Assembly: GCA_039621445.1 (NCBI GenBank)
Contig: CP154956.1
Coordinates: 46,295,291-46,359,290, forward strand
Direction: 5' to 3'
Length of the DNA: 64,000 bases
DNA from: Euglena gracilis
Taxonomy: Eukaryota; Euglenida; Euglenophyceae; Euglenales
Shown in pieces: positions 52,571 to 64,000 of this stretch. A program made the position numbers and the translations under genes. Below the pieces are notes generated by a model. The model did not search any database and was not told the origin of the DNA. It worked only from the letters and a program-made list of their open reading frames with translations. Position 1 is the first letter of the stretch, and the number at the start of each line of letters is the position of its first letter.

Positions 52571-55500
52571 GGAATTCTTGGAACAAAATCAGCCAAAAAC
52601 CTGTTAAAAACCTCATTTTTCCTCCGGCGCACAGCGCCGGAGGAAATTTTTTTTTCCAGTCCGGGGGACCCCCGGACCCCCCCCCCCCCCCGGGGGGAGG
52701 GGGGTCTAGCTTGTCCACCTTTTCCAGTGTCAGCGATTGGTTAGCCAGTACCCCCTTTTTTTTTTTTTTTGTTTCCTTTAAGCAAAAGCCTGGCATGAGC
52801 AGCCTCGCAAGGGGGCCCAGAACCTCCCCCCCCCCCCGAGTGGCACGCCTAGCCCCCGTAGTGTCCCCCTCCCCATAGTATCCCTTAACCCCTGTCTCGA
52901 GACCCGGCCAGGCACCTATGGCCGACCAGGGCCGACCAGGGCCGACCAGGGCCGACCAGGGCCGACCAGGGCCGACTATGAGTTTCAGGACCCCCGTAGG
53001 TGGGGGTTCCGACCAGGGCCGACCAGGGCCGACCAGGGCCGACCAGGGCCGACCAGGGCCGACTTGCATGTGGTTGGCCGACGGAAGGGGAATGGATGAA
53101 GGAATTCAGCAGCTTTCCCTCTGGACCAAGCACCTCTGATGATGCTGGGCGATGCTGGGCGATGCAGGGCGATGCTGGCCCGGCAGCATCGACCGCGGGT
53201 TACCGCAGCCGACCGCAGCCGAACGCACCCGAACGCACCTGACCGCGCAACTTTTTTCTAATTGATGTCAATTTTTCAGTGAGAATGAGGAATTAGGCTC
53301 ATTTTTATCCCAGATTTTGAGATTTTTCTGGCTCATCTGGCTCATGTTGTCACTTTTGGCTGCTTTTGGTCGCTTTTGGCCATTTTAGGTCGCTTTTGTC
53401 CCCTATTGGCCCATTTGTCACCATAATTCACCAATTTTGACCTATTTTGACCATTTTTGGCCATTTTTTGCGCACTTCTTGTAATTTTGGGCCATTTTGT
53501 CCTGCTCTTGGGCCATTTTTGACCATTTAAAGCCATTTTCGGCCTTTTTTTGTTATTTTGCCCTTTTTTTTGGTCTCTTTTTGGTCCAATTTGACCATTT
53601 TTGAGCATTTTGCGCCAGGTGCAGCTTCTGGATTTGCAAAAACAGTGGCCAAAACAGCTTTTCTTTGGCCTTTGCCCACTTTTGGCCATTTTTAACCATT
53701 TTCAGCCGACCGCAGTCACTGATTTGGCAAATATTGGGCTAATTTGGGTCAATATGAGCATATTTTATGGCATTTTGGCCATTTTGTGCTCTTTTGGTAA
53801 TTTTGGGTTATTTTTCACAATCTTTTTTTCTGTGACGGATACCCCCACCTATGGCCGACTATTTGCCGACCAGGGCCGACCAGGGCCGACCAGGGCCGAC
53901 CAGGGCCGACCAGGGCCGACCAGGGCCGACCAGAGCACCAAAATGGGAAGTGACCATAGGTGCCTGGACCCGGCCAGCCGGTCCTAAAGTAATTTTATTG
54001 CCCCCCCCCCCCCTGATAGTGTCCCTCCCCCCCGATAGTGTTGAGGTGGGCATGGGATTTTTTCGGCCGAAATCTTTTGAAAGGGTGCTATTTTTTTAGC
54101 ATTTTTTTTCACGATTTTTTTGTCCATTTTCGGGGAAAAGTGAGTGGGTCCCCCAGGACCCCCCCCCCCGCAAAAAAGTGTGGGCGGGAGTGCTGTGGAC
54201 TTTGGCCATTTGTGCCAACTTTTTTTTCCTTTTTTTTTGGCAAGTTTAGGTCATTTTGAGCCATTTTTTGAACCTTTTGGTCATTTTTGGCCCAAACTGG
54301 CCAAAAAAATGTCTCAAATGTCCCAGGCACTTCCTGAAAATTTTCCAAGTCTTCAAAATGGTCTCAAGAAAAGTGCACATGCAAGCGTATTTTTTTTGCA
54401 TATTTTTTTGTTCACATATTTGCAGATTTTTGCACATGCTCCATGCCCTTTCCATTCACGTTTGATGCCTTTGCAGCACCAGTCCTTTAATGTGCCCATT
54501 TTCAAGTGCCAAGGGTCCTGGGAGTAACAGCCAGATGTGGCGAAAAATACGAGGGTCAGGGGCAAAGTAAACCAGGTCAAGGTAGGAAAATGTATGGAAT
54601 TGGGGCAAAAAAACTTTCGGGAGACTGGCAAAAGTGGTGGGGTTGGGTGGCGAAAGGTTCCTGGCTGGAGGGGGGGGGCGGAAATTTTTGAGGTTAGCTA
54701 TAAGTAAATTGCTGTGTTTGTGTTTCCGAAGTGGAGCTAGTCTTTGGTTGTCCCCATTCACGTCTCAGGTGGCTCGGAACGACAGCGTCTGGTTTGATTG
54801 GTGCACCGCGCCAATCGACACCCCCTGGTTCCTGTACACCAACGTGTTCTTCGACTTCCGACATCGTGTGTGGACCTCCGTGTGTCCGGAGGCTTCCCAG
54901 GCGCAGCCCGGGGTGGACTGAAATCAACCTGCGGCCGGACAGTTTAGGGAAAGTTGCAACATGTCGCTTTGAGGTTTTCCCCCCTCTGGCTGGGGGGAAC
55001 TTCCACTTGCGGTGTTCTGGTGTCTTTTCCTTCTGGCTCCAGCCTGGGGCCCACGATGACCTGACCAGTGTGGGTACCGCCCCAACGTCGGCCAAACGTC
55101 TTTTTCCCCCCCACTCAGCTGGGGTTTTTTCCACAAGCCATCCAGATCCAAACAACCCGGGCCCCAACCCCTACCCCCGAACGCCCTTATCCCATTTCCC
55201 CATGTTTTCTGTTTTGTTGGTGTAGCCTGGCATTTCTCCCCCTCTGGCCAAGGGGGTAGGGAAGCCGTGGTTTCCTAAACCGTTGTGTTTTGTTTGTTGC
55301 GTTTTTGAATGCCCACGGTCCTCCTTTTTTTGGGAAATTCGCCACCGGCAGCGGTGCAACTCACGGTGGGCCTCTGTCATGGACCCTCAACCAGTCGCTG
55401 CCGGTCGCGTCTTTTACCCCAGCTGGCAGTTCCTACTGTCTCGACCAGAGATGTTTTTCGGGGAAAATAGTTTTTTTGCAAGGTTTGACCTCTCAGTCCG

Positions 55501-57761
55501 CCCAAGACCCCTCTCCCACGGGAGCTGACTGCATTGATGAGCACATTTTGGGGGGAAAATATTTTTCAGGTTGTCCGTCAATCACCATGAGAGGCAAGGA
55601 AAGTGGGACGCAGTCAGCCCAGCATCGACAAGGATCCCTGGTCAGGATTCCGATGTGTGTGTCTACACTACGGGCCGGGCTAAGAACTTCTCGGGCCATG
55701 AACAACCACCAACGGCAACGGCGAACGCCCTATGCAACGGCAACGGCGAACGCCCTATGCCCCAATGTCCTTTGCTTTGTTCCTTCCTTTGTTCTTTCTT
55801 TTTTTTTCCGTAGATGTCGTGCCCTCTTTGCCCCCCCCCCCAGGACTGGTGTGGTCAAATCCGATGGCGGTTGGCGGTGCGCCGACGGGCCACGTTGATA
55901 TGTGCAGGGCGGTGATGGCTGTTTCACACCGCAACTCTGCTCCGGCCCACCCTGGAAACGGCAGCCCCTCCACGGAGGCTGTTGTAGTGTGCGTGGCCAT
56001 TGATCGCGCCCATCCACCATTTGAAACACAGTGGCATTCCTTCCGGAGCTCAGTACACCTCCCACATGTGGCAGCTCCGCTGAACAGCTCTCTCATTGTC
56101 TTGAGAGTGGTCAACCACCCACTGGCGAGCACATGCTGTGTGGCCCCCAGGCCAATTCGGCCGCAAACCGCCGCCACCACCGCCGTGGGGCCAAGCCAGC
56201 TCGTGCTCCGCACCGCCCAGCGCGACAACTTCTGCGCGGCGTGGCGGGCGTGGCACACCAGCCAGCCCGCCGTGGCCTGCGAGCCCATCCCCGGCCCCAC
56301 CGCCGACGACTACGCCGCCTACCTGTTGGCCGGGGCCTGGCGAGGCCGGACGGTGGACCGTGGGTCCCGGAACGGCCTCGGCGTCTGCCCATCCCCGGGA
56401 GGCGACCCCTGCAGCGGATGTCTGAGGGTCCCGGCAGTGCCCGCCATTCAAGTCTCTCCCCATGACATATGGGCCTGGCCGCCACGCCCCGGGGGCGAGC
56501 CAGGGCCTCGGTGACCTCTACTCCTGGGAAAACGTGCTGCAGCGGGGGCACCCGGGCCCCAGCGGGGGGCGGTGGGAGAGAGGCGTCGAGGAGGGGGCTC
56601 CGGGGGCAGCAGGGCGGTCCACAGGAACGGGATTTTTTTTTTTAGTTAAGGATCGCCCCCTTAAGGACCGCCCCCCACCACCTCTTCCCGTATTTCCGGG
56701 AGCACCAATTTTTGGTGCCAACTGCGCTACATATTTCCCGAGTTGAAAAGGATTGCGGACAAATATTTGGAAAAAAATTTTGGCGGCAAGTGGGCCGAAA
56801 ATGCTATATCCCCCCCCCCATTGTCCTCTGATCCCGTACTCGCTGACCTGTCCTCCTCGGGGCCTGCCTCCAAGTCACGTTGACTGGAGACAGTTTTCCA
56901 GAAGGCTACCAGCTGGATTTGTGCATTTTTGGGGGGAAATTTTTCCCCCGAGAATTTTTCACGGCACCTTCAACGCCGGGTGTATTTTTGACCCATTTTG
57001 GGACCCGTATGGGGGTTCCCCCCCAAAACCCCCAAACCCCATTTTTTTCACACCTTCCAAAAATTCAACATTTCTCAAAATTTTGATTTTGAATGGTTTT
57101 TGAAGCAAAAAAAGCCATTGAAAATCCGAAAAATTTCCAAAGAGAAAAACTCCCAGTAAAATTTGAATGTTCCAAAATTTGGTCCCATTTTTTTGACCTG
57201 CATTTTTTTGACCCCCTCCTAAAAACTAACATTTTTTAACCTAAAAATTTGGAGATTTTTTTGGGGGAAAAATGTGGTTTTCCATCAAAAAATCATGTGT
57301 TTTGGGTTCATTTTTCAAAATATTCTTCAAAAATTTTCCCTGTCCAAAATCCCCGTTTCCCCAAAATTGGTGAAAATCTGTGGTGGGTCCTTCTTTTTCG
57401 GTTGAAGTGTATTGGGACAGGATTTTTTTTTTTAGTTAGGGACCGTCCTGCGGCACGGGGTCAACAATCGAAATTTGAAATTTGAATGAAAAATTTGAAA
57501 AACGCATTTTTCGAAGTTTTTTGGTGGATGGGCGATGGTAGAAGGATGCCAGAAATGACCCCCCCCCCGAAGTCGACCCGGGATGTGATTTTTCCCCCTT
57601 AAGGATCGCCCTGGGGGCTGAGGCCCGACAGCAACGCCCACTGGGGGTGCAGCGCTCCTTCCCGTCCGACCCGCGCCCCTGCGCCTTCCCCGCGGTGGTC
57701 GCCAACGCCTCCCTCTGTGACCTCATCACAGAGGAGTCAGCACTGGGGGCTTTGGACAGAG
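39365..57761 (+). CDS. Glycosyltransferase-like protein, multi-exon, with a frameshift
   Basis: Exons read in one order: ~39370-39555 (FDVWATFPPCTASPAVAVDL, FLCFSQNL), ~40061-40205 (CFRRVRAISTYIAPEEDLYL, DWVKGPG), 41826-41910 (LPGANLQFLAMAQAFDDGTW), 43443-43607 (DAWFLMEMDTTP, NWLPDLLQEV, FAVLGSFYRGDQWDKFPMPP), 43985-44059 (RHHINGNAVYNQSNPLLQQ; exactly 25 codons, CAG...GTAGTG), ~45029-45138 (VIGNYAHTPMLDDYFADEAL, VHGGWLYTPW), 45705-45756 (PITLLVSDFGRWDAEE), 45843-46042 (HPFRRVVVVRPPANVSAAPY), 54769-54865 (VWFDWCTAPIDTPWFLYTNV), ~56190-56350, 57654-57761 (donor GTAAAA). The blocks WVKGP, 'FLMEMDTTPxxxxWL' and 'HINGNAVYN' resemble GT-A glycosyltransferases, with the acidic MEMD as the metal site; this function is inferred. 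Near 43495 the frame shifts by one missing base. The link between 46042 and 54769 is the least certain. Neither start nor stop was identified. Confidence 0.6.
40545..40829. repeat. Repeat copy related to 51149-51423
   Basis: It shares GGTGCTAGGGGCAGGYACCC, GTGCCTGCCCATAGCAGGCA and AAGGCCATTTTCAATRAAAA-type blocks, plus the CGGTCGGTAAAAACAAGCCTG right end, with the element at 51149. The left end CAAGTTTTTAAGTCG is degraded and flanking 8-mers do not match. It ends 22 bases before the hAT-like element at 40852. Confidence 0.75.
40852..41642. mobile_element. hAT-like element with CACCGGATCC arrays
   Basis: 791 bases. The ends CAGGCAAGGACAGCCA and the complement of CAGGCAAAGACAGTCA match at 13 of 16. 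Perfect 8-bp target duplication CCTGCCAG at 40844-40851 and 41643-41650. Subterminal arrays of CACCGGATCC (10-base period) lie at 40866-40985 and 41590-41615. A second, foldback element (41101-41323) is nested inside. Intronic in the glycosyltransferase-like gene; no transposase. Confidence 0.93.
41101..41323. repeat. Foldback element, TGTTATTTGGG word, nested
   Basis: The left end TAAACCCCCCCCCAAATAAC and the right end GTTATTTGGGAGGGGGGGTTTA are inverted. The word GTGTTATTTGGGGGG appears about six times. It lies within the hAT-like element 40852-41642 and so inserted after it, or arose within it. Confidence 0.8.
42350..42630. repeat. G/C-run repeat, second full copy
   Basis: Same order of blocks as 20205-20450: GGTCCGGCCGGGC, a CCGAAATTTTTTGAAAA junction, GTGGGACCCC, GGGTGGGTGGGTGGG and a final TCTTAAAAAGACCCC. 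Intronic. Confidence 0.7.
42655..42808 (+). repeat. (CA)n microsatellite
   Basis: About 150 bases of CA repeats with CG interruptions in the first half, pure from about 42735. It is followed (42840-43245) by DNA rich in TTTTAAGG/TTCAAGG words without coding signal. Confidence 0.95.
45366..45668. mobile_element. hAT-like element, CAGGGCGGTCC family, short
   Basis: 303 bases. The left end CAGGGCGGTCC and the right end GGACAACCCTG are inverted with two mismatches. Flanking 8-mers GCGCACGT and GCGCACTC share the first six bases. The interior includes GGACGGCC, an ACGCATTTTT run and GATGGGCGATGG, shared with the larger element at 56610. It lies 36 bases upstream of the exon at 45705. Confidence 0.7.
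46290..46447. repeat. Small foldback element, GGGCAATTG word
   Basis: Ends CCCCCCGGGCAATTG and CAATTGCCCGGGGGG are inverted. The word CCCCGGGCAATTGWC is repeated five times with two degraded copies. About 157 bases, the smallest of the private-word elements here. Confidence 0.8.
46448..47529. other. Intron, no exon recognised
   Basis: Mixed sequence with repeated GTGCGCA words (46800-47120, e.g. AAGAGTGCGCACCTGCGCAT) and a C/G run from 47460. Open frames exist but none looks coding. Confidence 0.4.
47530..50329. mobile_element. 2.8 kb foldback element built of GAGCATCC palindromes
   Basis: Terminal inverted repeats of about 27 bases with one mismatch: CCGGGAGGGTTACGGTAGGA at the left and the complement of CCGGGAGGGTTACGCTAGGA at the right. 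The flanks are filled with 28-base palindromes such as CGAGGATGCTCATGAGCATC, separated by short spacers (GCGACCTCGAACGACC, GCGGCACT). The core (47925-48640 and 48875-49830) is a tandem of ~32-base AACGACTTGGAAACACAAGG-GATTTGCCCC units with a recurrent GTTATTTTGGGGCCC module. No transposase. Flanking G runs prevent target-site assignment. It sits in the large intron between the exons at 45843 and 54769. Confidence 0.92.
47891..49788 (+). repeat. 949-base tandem duplication inside the foldback element
   Basis: TCCTACTGTCATGCTTGCAT occurs at 47891 and 48840, and the sequence after each copy matches almost base for base for about 700 bases before indels of whole 32-base units begin. This duplicates a block with the same palindrome arms on both sides. 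Confidence 0.93.
50330..51148. other. Intron sequence, no exon seen
   Basis: It starts with a GGCGCGAAGCGCC hairpin (about 50365-50381) and a G/C-run repeat fragment (to 50520). Then comes mixed DNA with repeated TTTCGCCGCCC/TTTCCGCCCC words (50800-50950). No coding signal. Confidence 0.5.
51149..51423. mobile_element. hAT-like element, CAAGCTTGTGCTTA family
   Basis: 275 bases. The left end CAAGCTTGTGCTTA and the right end TAAGCACAAGCCTG are inverted (13 of 14). Flanking 8-mers CGGGGGTC and GGGGGGTC match at 7 of 8. The interior repeats GCTAGGGGCAGGCACCC and GTGCCTGCCCATAGCAGGCA. A relative lies at 40545-40829. Confidence 0.85.
51795..52245. mobile_element. hAT-like element, second copy of the 16332 family
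   Basis: 451 bases. Left end CAGGCATTTGCTTAATGG, right end CCTAAGCAAAGGCCGTG. Perfect 8-bp flanking repeat GGCGAGCG at 51787-51794 and 52246-52253. The interior matches 16332-16768 in reverse orientation, including GACCGGCGCGAAGCGCCG and the CAAAATCAGCCAAAAACCT core. Just downstream (52254-52380), solo ends such as TTAGCAAATGCCTG and a third GGCGAGCG (52361) suggest further insertions or excision scars. Confidence 0.88.
52381..52792. mobile_element. hAT-like element, third copy of the 16332 family
   Basis: 412 bases, same orientation as its neighbour at 51795. It begins CAGGCCTTTTATGCTTAAG and ends TTTAAGCAAAAGCCTG. Flanking sequences GCAATGAGC and GCATGAGC match apart from one base of length. 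The GGCGC hairpin and the region that follows are replaced by a T run of about 30 bases (52540-52570). Confidence 0.82.
52909..53966. mobile_element. hAT-like element with CCGACCAGGG subterminal arrays
   Basis: 1058 bases. Perfect 13-base ends CAGGCACCTATGG and CCATAGGTGCCTG. Perfect 8-bp target duplication GACCCGGC at 52901-52908 and 53967-53974. Both ends carry 10-base-period CCGACCAGGG arrays (52920-52975, 53011-53062, 53868-53935), interrupted by GTAGGTGGGGG and CCCCCACCTATGG blocks. This is the same plan as the element at 30125, whose array unit is CTAAAATGGC. The interior is TTTTGGCC-rich with no transposase. Confidence 0.95.
53967..54768. other. Intron, no exon seen
   Basis: G/C-run repeat fragment at about 54000-54180, then T-rich mixed DNA up to the acceptor CACGTCTCAG at 54759-54768. 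Confidence 0.5.
56610..57613. mobile_element. Candidate hAT-like element, CAGGGCGGTCC family, long
   Basis: About 1.0 kb. The left end CAGGGCGGTCC pairs with the right end GGATCGCCCTG (one mismatch). Internal copies of GGAYNNTTTTTTTTTTAGTTA and CTTAAGGATCGCCC near both ends. The interior is AT-rich with strings of AAAATTT. Flanks GGGGGCAG and GGGGCTGA match only in part, so the target duplication is not established. Intronic in the glycosyltransferase-like gene, ending 40 bases before the exon at 57654. Confidence 0.65.
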
Positions 57762-58052
57762 GTAAAATGCCGTCCCACCTCCATCAATGCCGCCCAATCG
57801 CTACCACTACCCCCACCTTTCATATTAACTCGCCATTTATGGGGGTTTAATATTAAACGCCAGCTGATGGGGGTTTCGGAAGCAATTTTTTTTGGTGTTT
57901 TGTGTTATTTTTAGACATACGGTTTGGCCTTAAGACATACGGTTTAGACATACGGTTTGGCACAATTGCCCTTAAGAAAGGGATGAGGGTTAGGGTTTGG
58001 CCCAAACATTCTTTACCAACCCCCCTGGGGTTCACCTCCACTCTTCTGCAAG

Positions 58053-60628
<2,576 letters not shown>

Positions 60629-60739
60629 GAAAAACTCGCAGGGACGATTGAAAACTATGAGGAGGGGATGTAATCTTGCACGGGGAGCGGGTAGGGAGGT
60701 GGGAGGTGATGGGTCGGGGGGGGAGTGAGGAGGAGAAAA

Positions 60740-60839
60740 AAGGATGAAAGAAGAGCGCGAGAGAGAGAGGAGAGAGCAGAGAGAGAGAGAGAGAGAGAAG
60801 GGGGGGAGAGAGGAGAGAGACCGGGAGAGAGGCGGAGAG

Positions 60840-60870
<31 letters not shown>

Positions 60871-61062
60871 CTGAGCTCTGCGGCGAGCGCGCGATAGAGG
60901 AGAGAGAGATAGAGAGATTATCTACCAACCAAACCACCCTAACAAACCTCTATCGCTAGCTCGCGCTACTATCTCTCTATATATCTACTCGCTCTCTCTC
61001 TCTCTCTCTCTCTCTCGCTCTCTATATCTCTCTCTCTATTCTCTCTCTCTTATCTCTCACTT
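60740..61062. repeat. (GA)n then (CT)n inverted microsatellite
   Basis: GAGAGA-rich DNA (60750-60920) is followed after about 60 bases by CTCTCT-rich DNA (60970-61060). The two halves are complementary and could form a long hairpin. Confidence 0.9.
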
Positions 61063-61343
61063 GAAAAAAGCAGTCAGTCACGACCCCCCCCCCCCCAATC
61101 GGAGTGGCCGACCCCCCAGAGGGGGGGGGTCGGCCTTCCCGGGATCCAAGAAAAAATTGACTGTGACTGAAAAAACCCGAGAGGGTCAGCCGGTGACCAA
61201 GCGATTGTGTGGTTTGGCAAGGGTTAGGCCGCATAGACCCAATTTTGGGCCTACTTTGGGACCCCGACCCGCAACAACACAGATGAATTTGGCTTTGGCC
61301 CTTTTGTTAAATGAAGGGGGGGTCAACTTAGGCGGTGCATGTT

Positions 61344-61753
61344 GTAAACCCCCCCCAAAAATAAGACCCGGGTCTTATTTTTGGGTCCGTTGCTGGAAGC
61401 CTGCAGGGGGGGTCTTATTTTTGGATTTTTTTCTTGACCGACCCGGGCCCGAAAAAAACACCATTTTCAGGTTCCCAAGACCACTAAATTTTTTTCTATT
61501 TTATTTATTTCTATTTATAAATTTAAAGTGTAATTTGACATTTACCATGTTTTTTGCACTTCAAAAATCTGAAATTTTTTGAAATTTCATCATTTTTGTG
61601 TATGAAATTGGGGGTTTCGGTAATTTTTCAGGGAAAATTTTCATCGTCCCGGCGCTTCGCGCCGTCAAGGGGGGTCTTATTTATGGGGGGGGTCTTATTT
61701 TTGGATTTTTGCTCGATCGGCCCAGGGGGGGTCTTATTTTTTGGGGGGTTTAC
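61344..61753. repeat. Foldback element, TCTTATTTTTGG word
   Basis: Left end GTAAACCCCCCCC and right end GGGGGGTTTAC form an 11-base perfect inverted repeat. The word GGGGTCTTATTTTTGG occurs about five times and inverted (CCAAAAATAAGACC) at the left end. A CCGGCGCTTCGCGCCG hairpin lies near 61648-61664. Same layout as 21469, 29192 and 41101. Confidence 0.85.
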
Positions 61754-63005
61754 TTAAGCTTTTTTAGTGTTTCTTTGCGCATTTGCACAAACAGAAGAGA
61801 AATTTCTTGTCGCAAAAACTGAAATTCACCCCCGTTTTTTTGCGTTTTCAGCTGGGATGCTGCCGGCTGGTTTTTCAGTCCCGGAGAGATGCCCTAAACC
61901 CCCTTTCCCTCTTTCCCCCCCAACTGGTGTCAAATTTTTGGTGATCGAGACGAATTTTTTGCAGCCCGAGTATCACGAAAAGCACACAAAAAACATGCCA
62001 AGGGGCTGATTGGCAGTTCTTGGGACCACTTTTTTCCTTTGGTGTTGGCTGCCTCGGAGCGTACCCAAAACCTTGTGAAAAACAGGCCCCCCCTTTTTGT
62101 TTTTTCAAACCGGCGAAAAAACCCCTGAAAGATATTTTGAGATAGCCTCTTTTTGCCTTTCCCTGACACACTTTCACAGACTCTTGGACCCGGAGATATG
62201 AACCAGTGAAAAAAATGCATGGTGCACCGTTTGGGGAGGTTGAGAGGTGAGGGTTTTTTTTTTTCAGCCACCCTACCCTTCTGGGAGGGTTCCAGCCAGC
62301 CAGCAGCTTTTCTCCAGGCGACAGCCATGCTCCTCCCAGCCATGCTGCGGACTCCTCCCCCCAGGCCCCCGGGGTCGAGTGGTAATAAGGTTTTCGAGGC
62401 CCCGCTGGGCCAAAATTGGTTGAAATAGGCCAAAGCGGCCAAAACTGTCTTTTTGGGGGTGTTTTTTGTTCTTCACCTCAAAGTCTGTCTGAAATATTCA
62501 ACCCAGCTGGAGTTGAAGGCAGATCCAGCTGGCAGCGTGCAGGACCGGACCCCCTGCGGCGTCCAGCTAACACCTTTTTCTCTTTTCCCAGCTGGCTTGG
62601 GGGTCTTTACCCCCCCCCCCCCCGAACTTGTCCTCCCTGCAATTTTTGGATTTCTGGGCCAGTGGGGGGTCGAAAGATTCACCGTTTCCCTTCCCGGACC
62701 CCCTGGGAAACTGTCACCTAAGCAAAAGCCCCAACGGAACACCTGCCAAATTTCTACCTTAGGGAGTTCAACCCAACTATTGTCGTGCCCCCCCCCCCCG
62801 GCACAGGCCCCCAGGCCCCACCTGCAGTGGTTACCCGGGCTGTGCCTGGCGGCCCCACTTCGATGTCTGTTTCGAGGGGACACTGGTCTCGGTTCCCACT
62901 CCCCCTCCCAGGTACGCGTTGGAGACCCTTGAACTATCAGACTATTTTTTCCAGCTGTTTCCCCCCCAAAATGTTCTGTTGAGATTACCCACTCCACCTC
63001 ATGCA
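61754..63005. other. Non-coding or unrecognised region
   Basis: Mixed composition. A GC-rich patch around 62500-62900 has open frames but no recognisable family or convincing splice borders. Confidence 0.4.
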
Positions 63006-63093
63006 GGGGGGGGGGATGCGTTTGGGGGGGGGGGGGGGGAGGGGGGGAGGAGGGGGGGGTGGGGGGGGGGGGTGGGGGGGGGGGGGGGGGGGG

Positions 63094-63127
<34 letters not shown>

Positions 63128-63131
63128 CGGG

Positions 63132-63195
<64 letters not shown>

Positions 63196-63300
63196 GCGGG
63201 GGTGGGGTGGGGGAGGGAGTGGGTAGGGGGGAGAGGGGGGGGGGGGGGGGGGGGGGAGGGGGGGGAGGGTGGGGGGGGGGGGGGGGGAGGGGAGGGGTGG
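63006..63300 (+). repeat. ~295-base G tract
   Basis: Almost pure G with scattered single A, T or C. It would form G-quadruplexes and is likely to be misread or mis-sized in assembly. The glycine- and proline-rich reading frames here are artefacts. Confidence 0.98.
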
Positions 63301-63329
63301 GGTCGCATTTTTTTCGCATTTTTTTTTGC

Positions 63330-63615
63330 CGCATTTTTTTTTTTTTTGCGCATTTTTTGCGCGTTTTTTGCGCATTTTTTGCCCAATTTTGCACATTTTC
63401 AATTTTTGCGCCTTTTTTGCGCATTTTTTGCCCAATTTTGCACATTTTCAATTTTTGCGCCTTTTTTGCGCATTTTTTGCCCAATTTTGCACATTTTCAA
63501 TTTTTGCGCCTTTTTTGCGCATTTTTTTGCCGAATTTTGCACATTTTCAAATTTGCGCCTTTTTTGCGCCTTTTTTTGCCCAATTTTGCACATTTTGCCA
63601 TTTTTGCACATTTTC
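63330..63615 (+). repeat. 49-base tandem repeat
   Basis: CCCAATTTTGCACATTTTCA recurs every 49 bases (63382, 63431, 63480) with degraded units before and after. Sub-words GCGCCTTTTTTGCGC and TTTTTTGC repeat within it. Confidence 0.92.
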
Positions 63616-63800
63616 CACCCAAATCACATGCTCACCGAATTTTGCCCACGTTCAACTGACCCATTTCTGTAACCAACGAACCCATTTTCGCACTTTTTTG
63701 GCCAAAATGCCTTCATTTCAGCTCTTTTTGGTGATTTTGGTTTAATTTTGGGTTTACTGTTGGAAATTTGTCTAAGTCTTTTTTCCCTTAGGAATGTCAC

Positions 63801-64000
63801 AAACTCAGCGCAGACCAGACTTGAGTTGGTTGAGGCGTATTGCTCAACCAGGTCCTCAAATGATACGCCATTACGTATCACCAAATTGCGTGCGCGTTCT
63901 CGCTCCTCCCTCGGTAGGCAATCGATGAATTCCATCTTGACTACCTCGGGATTCGGGTCTGGGGTGGGTCCCTTTAGTGCCCAGTAGTACTCCCAGTCCC
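63801..64000 (-). CDS. Partial exon of unrecognised gene, cut by the right edge
   Basis: On the minus strand the frame is open from the window edge. It reads DWEYYWALKGPTPDPNPEVV, KMEFIDCLPREERERARNLV, IRNGVSFEDLVEQYASTNSS, LVCAEF. A GT (GTGACA) directly after the AEF codons is the likely donor; without it the frame runs on to 63624 in a lysine-rich tail that looks intronic. The mixed helical, charged sequence looks like real protein, but I do not recognise the family. An internal methionine (63935) could be read as a start, yet the conserved-looking sequence upstream suggests an internal exon. It is the only gene signal on the minus strand here. Confidence 0.6.

Noticed and set aside
62985-63484. 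Proline- and glycine-rich proteins on both strands
   Set aside because: They are translations of the G tract.
63624-63800. Lysine-rich C-terminal extension of the minus-strand exon
   Set aside because: A GT donor follows the AEF codons, and the rest is T-rich intron-like sequence.

Overview
This window looks like nuclear DNA from a repeat-rich eukaryotic microbe, probably a microalga or related protist. Small GC-rich exons (about 50-220 bases, strongly G/C at third codon positions) sit in long introns made of low-complexity DNA, G/C homopolymer runs and many short DNA elements. Where both ends of an exon can be read, splice sites are mostly GT-AG. There are no bacterial operons, rRNAs or tRNAs that I could recognise. 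The lineage cannot be fixed from the sequence. Haptophyte, pelagophyte or dinoflagellate-type genomes all fit.

Four gene regions lie on the plus strand. (1) 1-4342: the 3' part of a dihydroxy-acid dehydratase gene (branched-chain amino acid synthesis), cut by the left edge. The exon(s) expected between the 'LKGALAP' and 'GHSPEA' blocks were not found, and a 1.3 kb (GT)n satellite lies there. (2) 5454-18695: six separate exons, possibly one gene, starting with a Kozak-context ATG and an LYR-like motif and ending in a clear WW domain; function unknown. (3) About 18995-33930: an acyltransferase-3 family membrane protein in at least 13 exons, with the family's R-x10-H motif. (4) About 39365-57761: a multi-exon gene that looks like a glycosyltransferase, with a one-base frameshift near 43495. 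A partial, unrecognised minus-strand exon runs off the right edge (63801-64000).

The rest is mostly repeats. I identify several non-autonomous DNA transposons with 'CAGGC/CAAGC/CAGGG' terminal inverted repeats (TIRs) and 8-bp target duplications (hAT-like), at 16332, 30125, 40852, 45366, 51149, 51795, 52381, 52909 and 56610. There is also a set of foldback elements (9330, 10813, 21469, 29192, 41101, 46290, 47530, 61344). Within each, one short 'word' private to that copy is repeated in both orientations, while the overall layout is shared between copies. Elements with the same layout but different words are the most unusual signal in the window.

Other notable structures are a 2.7 kb composite element with a coding-like minisatellite (23396-26108), a pair of dispersed ~1.2-1.8 kb repeats one of which carries nine GGGTTA units (36054-36107), a three-copy ~0.88 kb tandem array (58161-60628), and a ~300-base nearly pure G tract (63006-63300).
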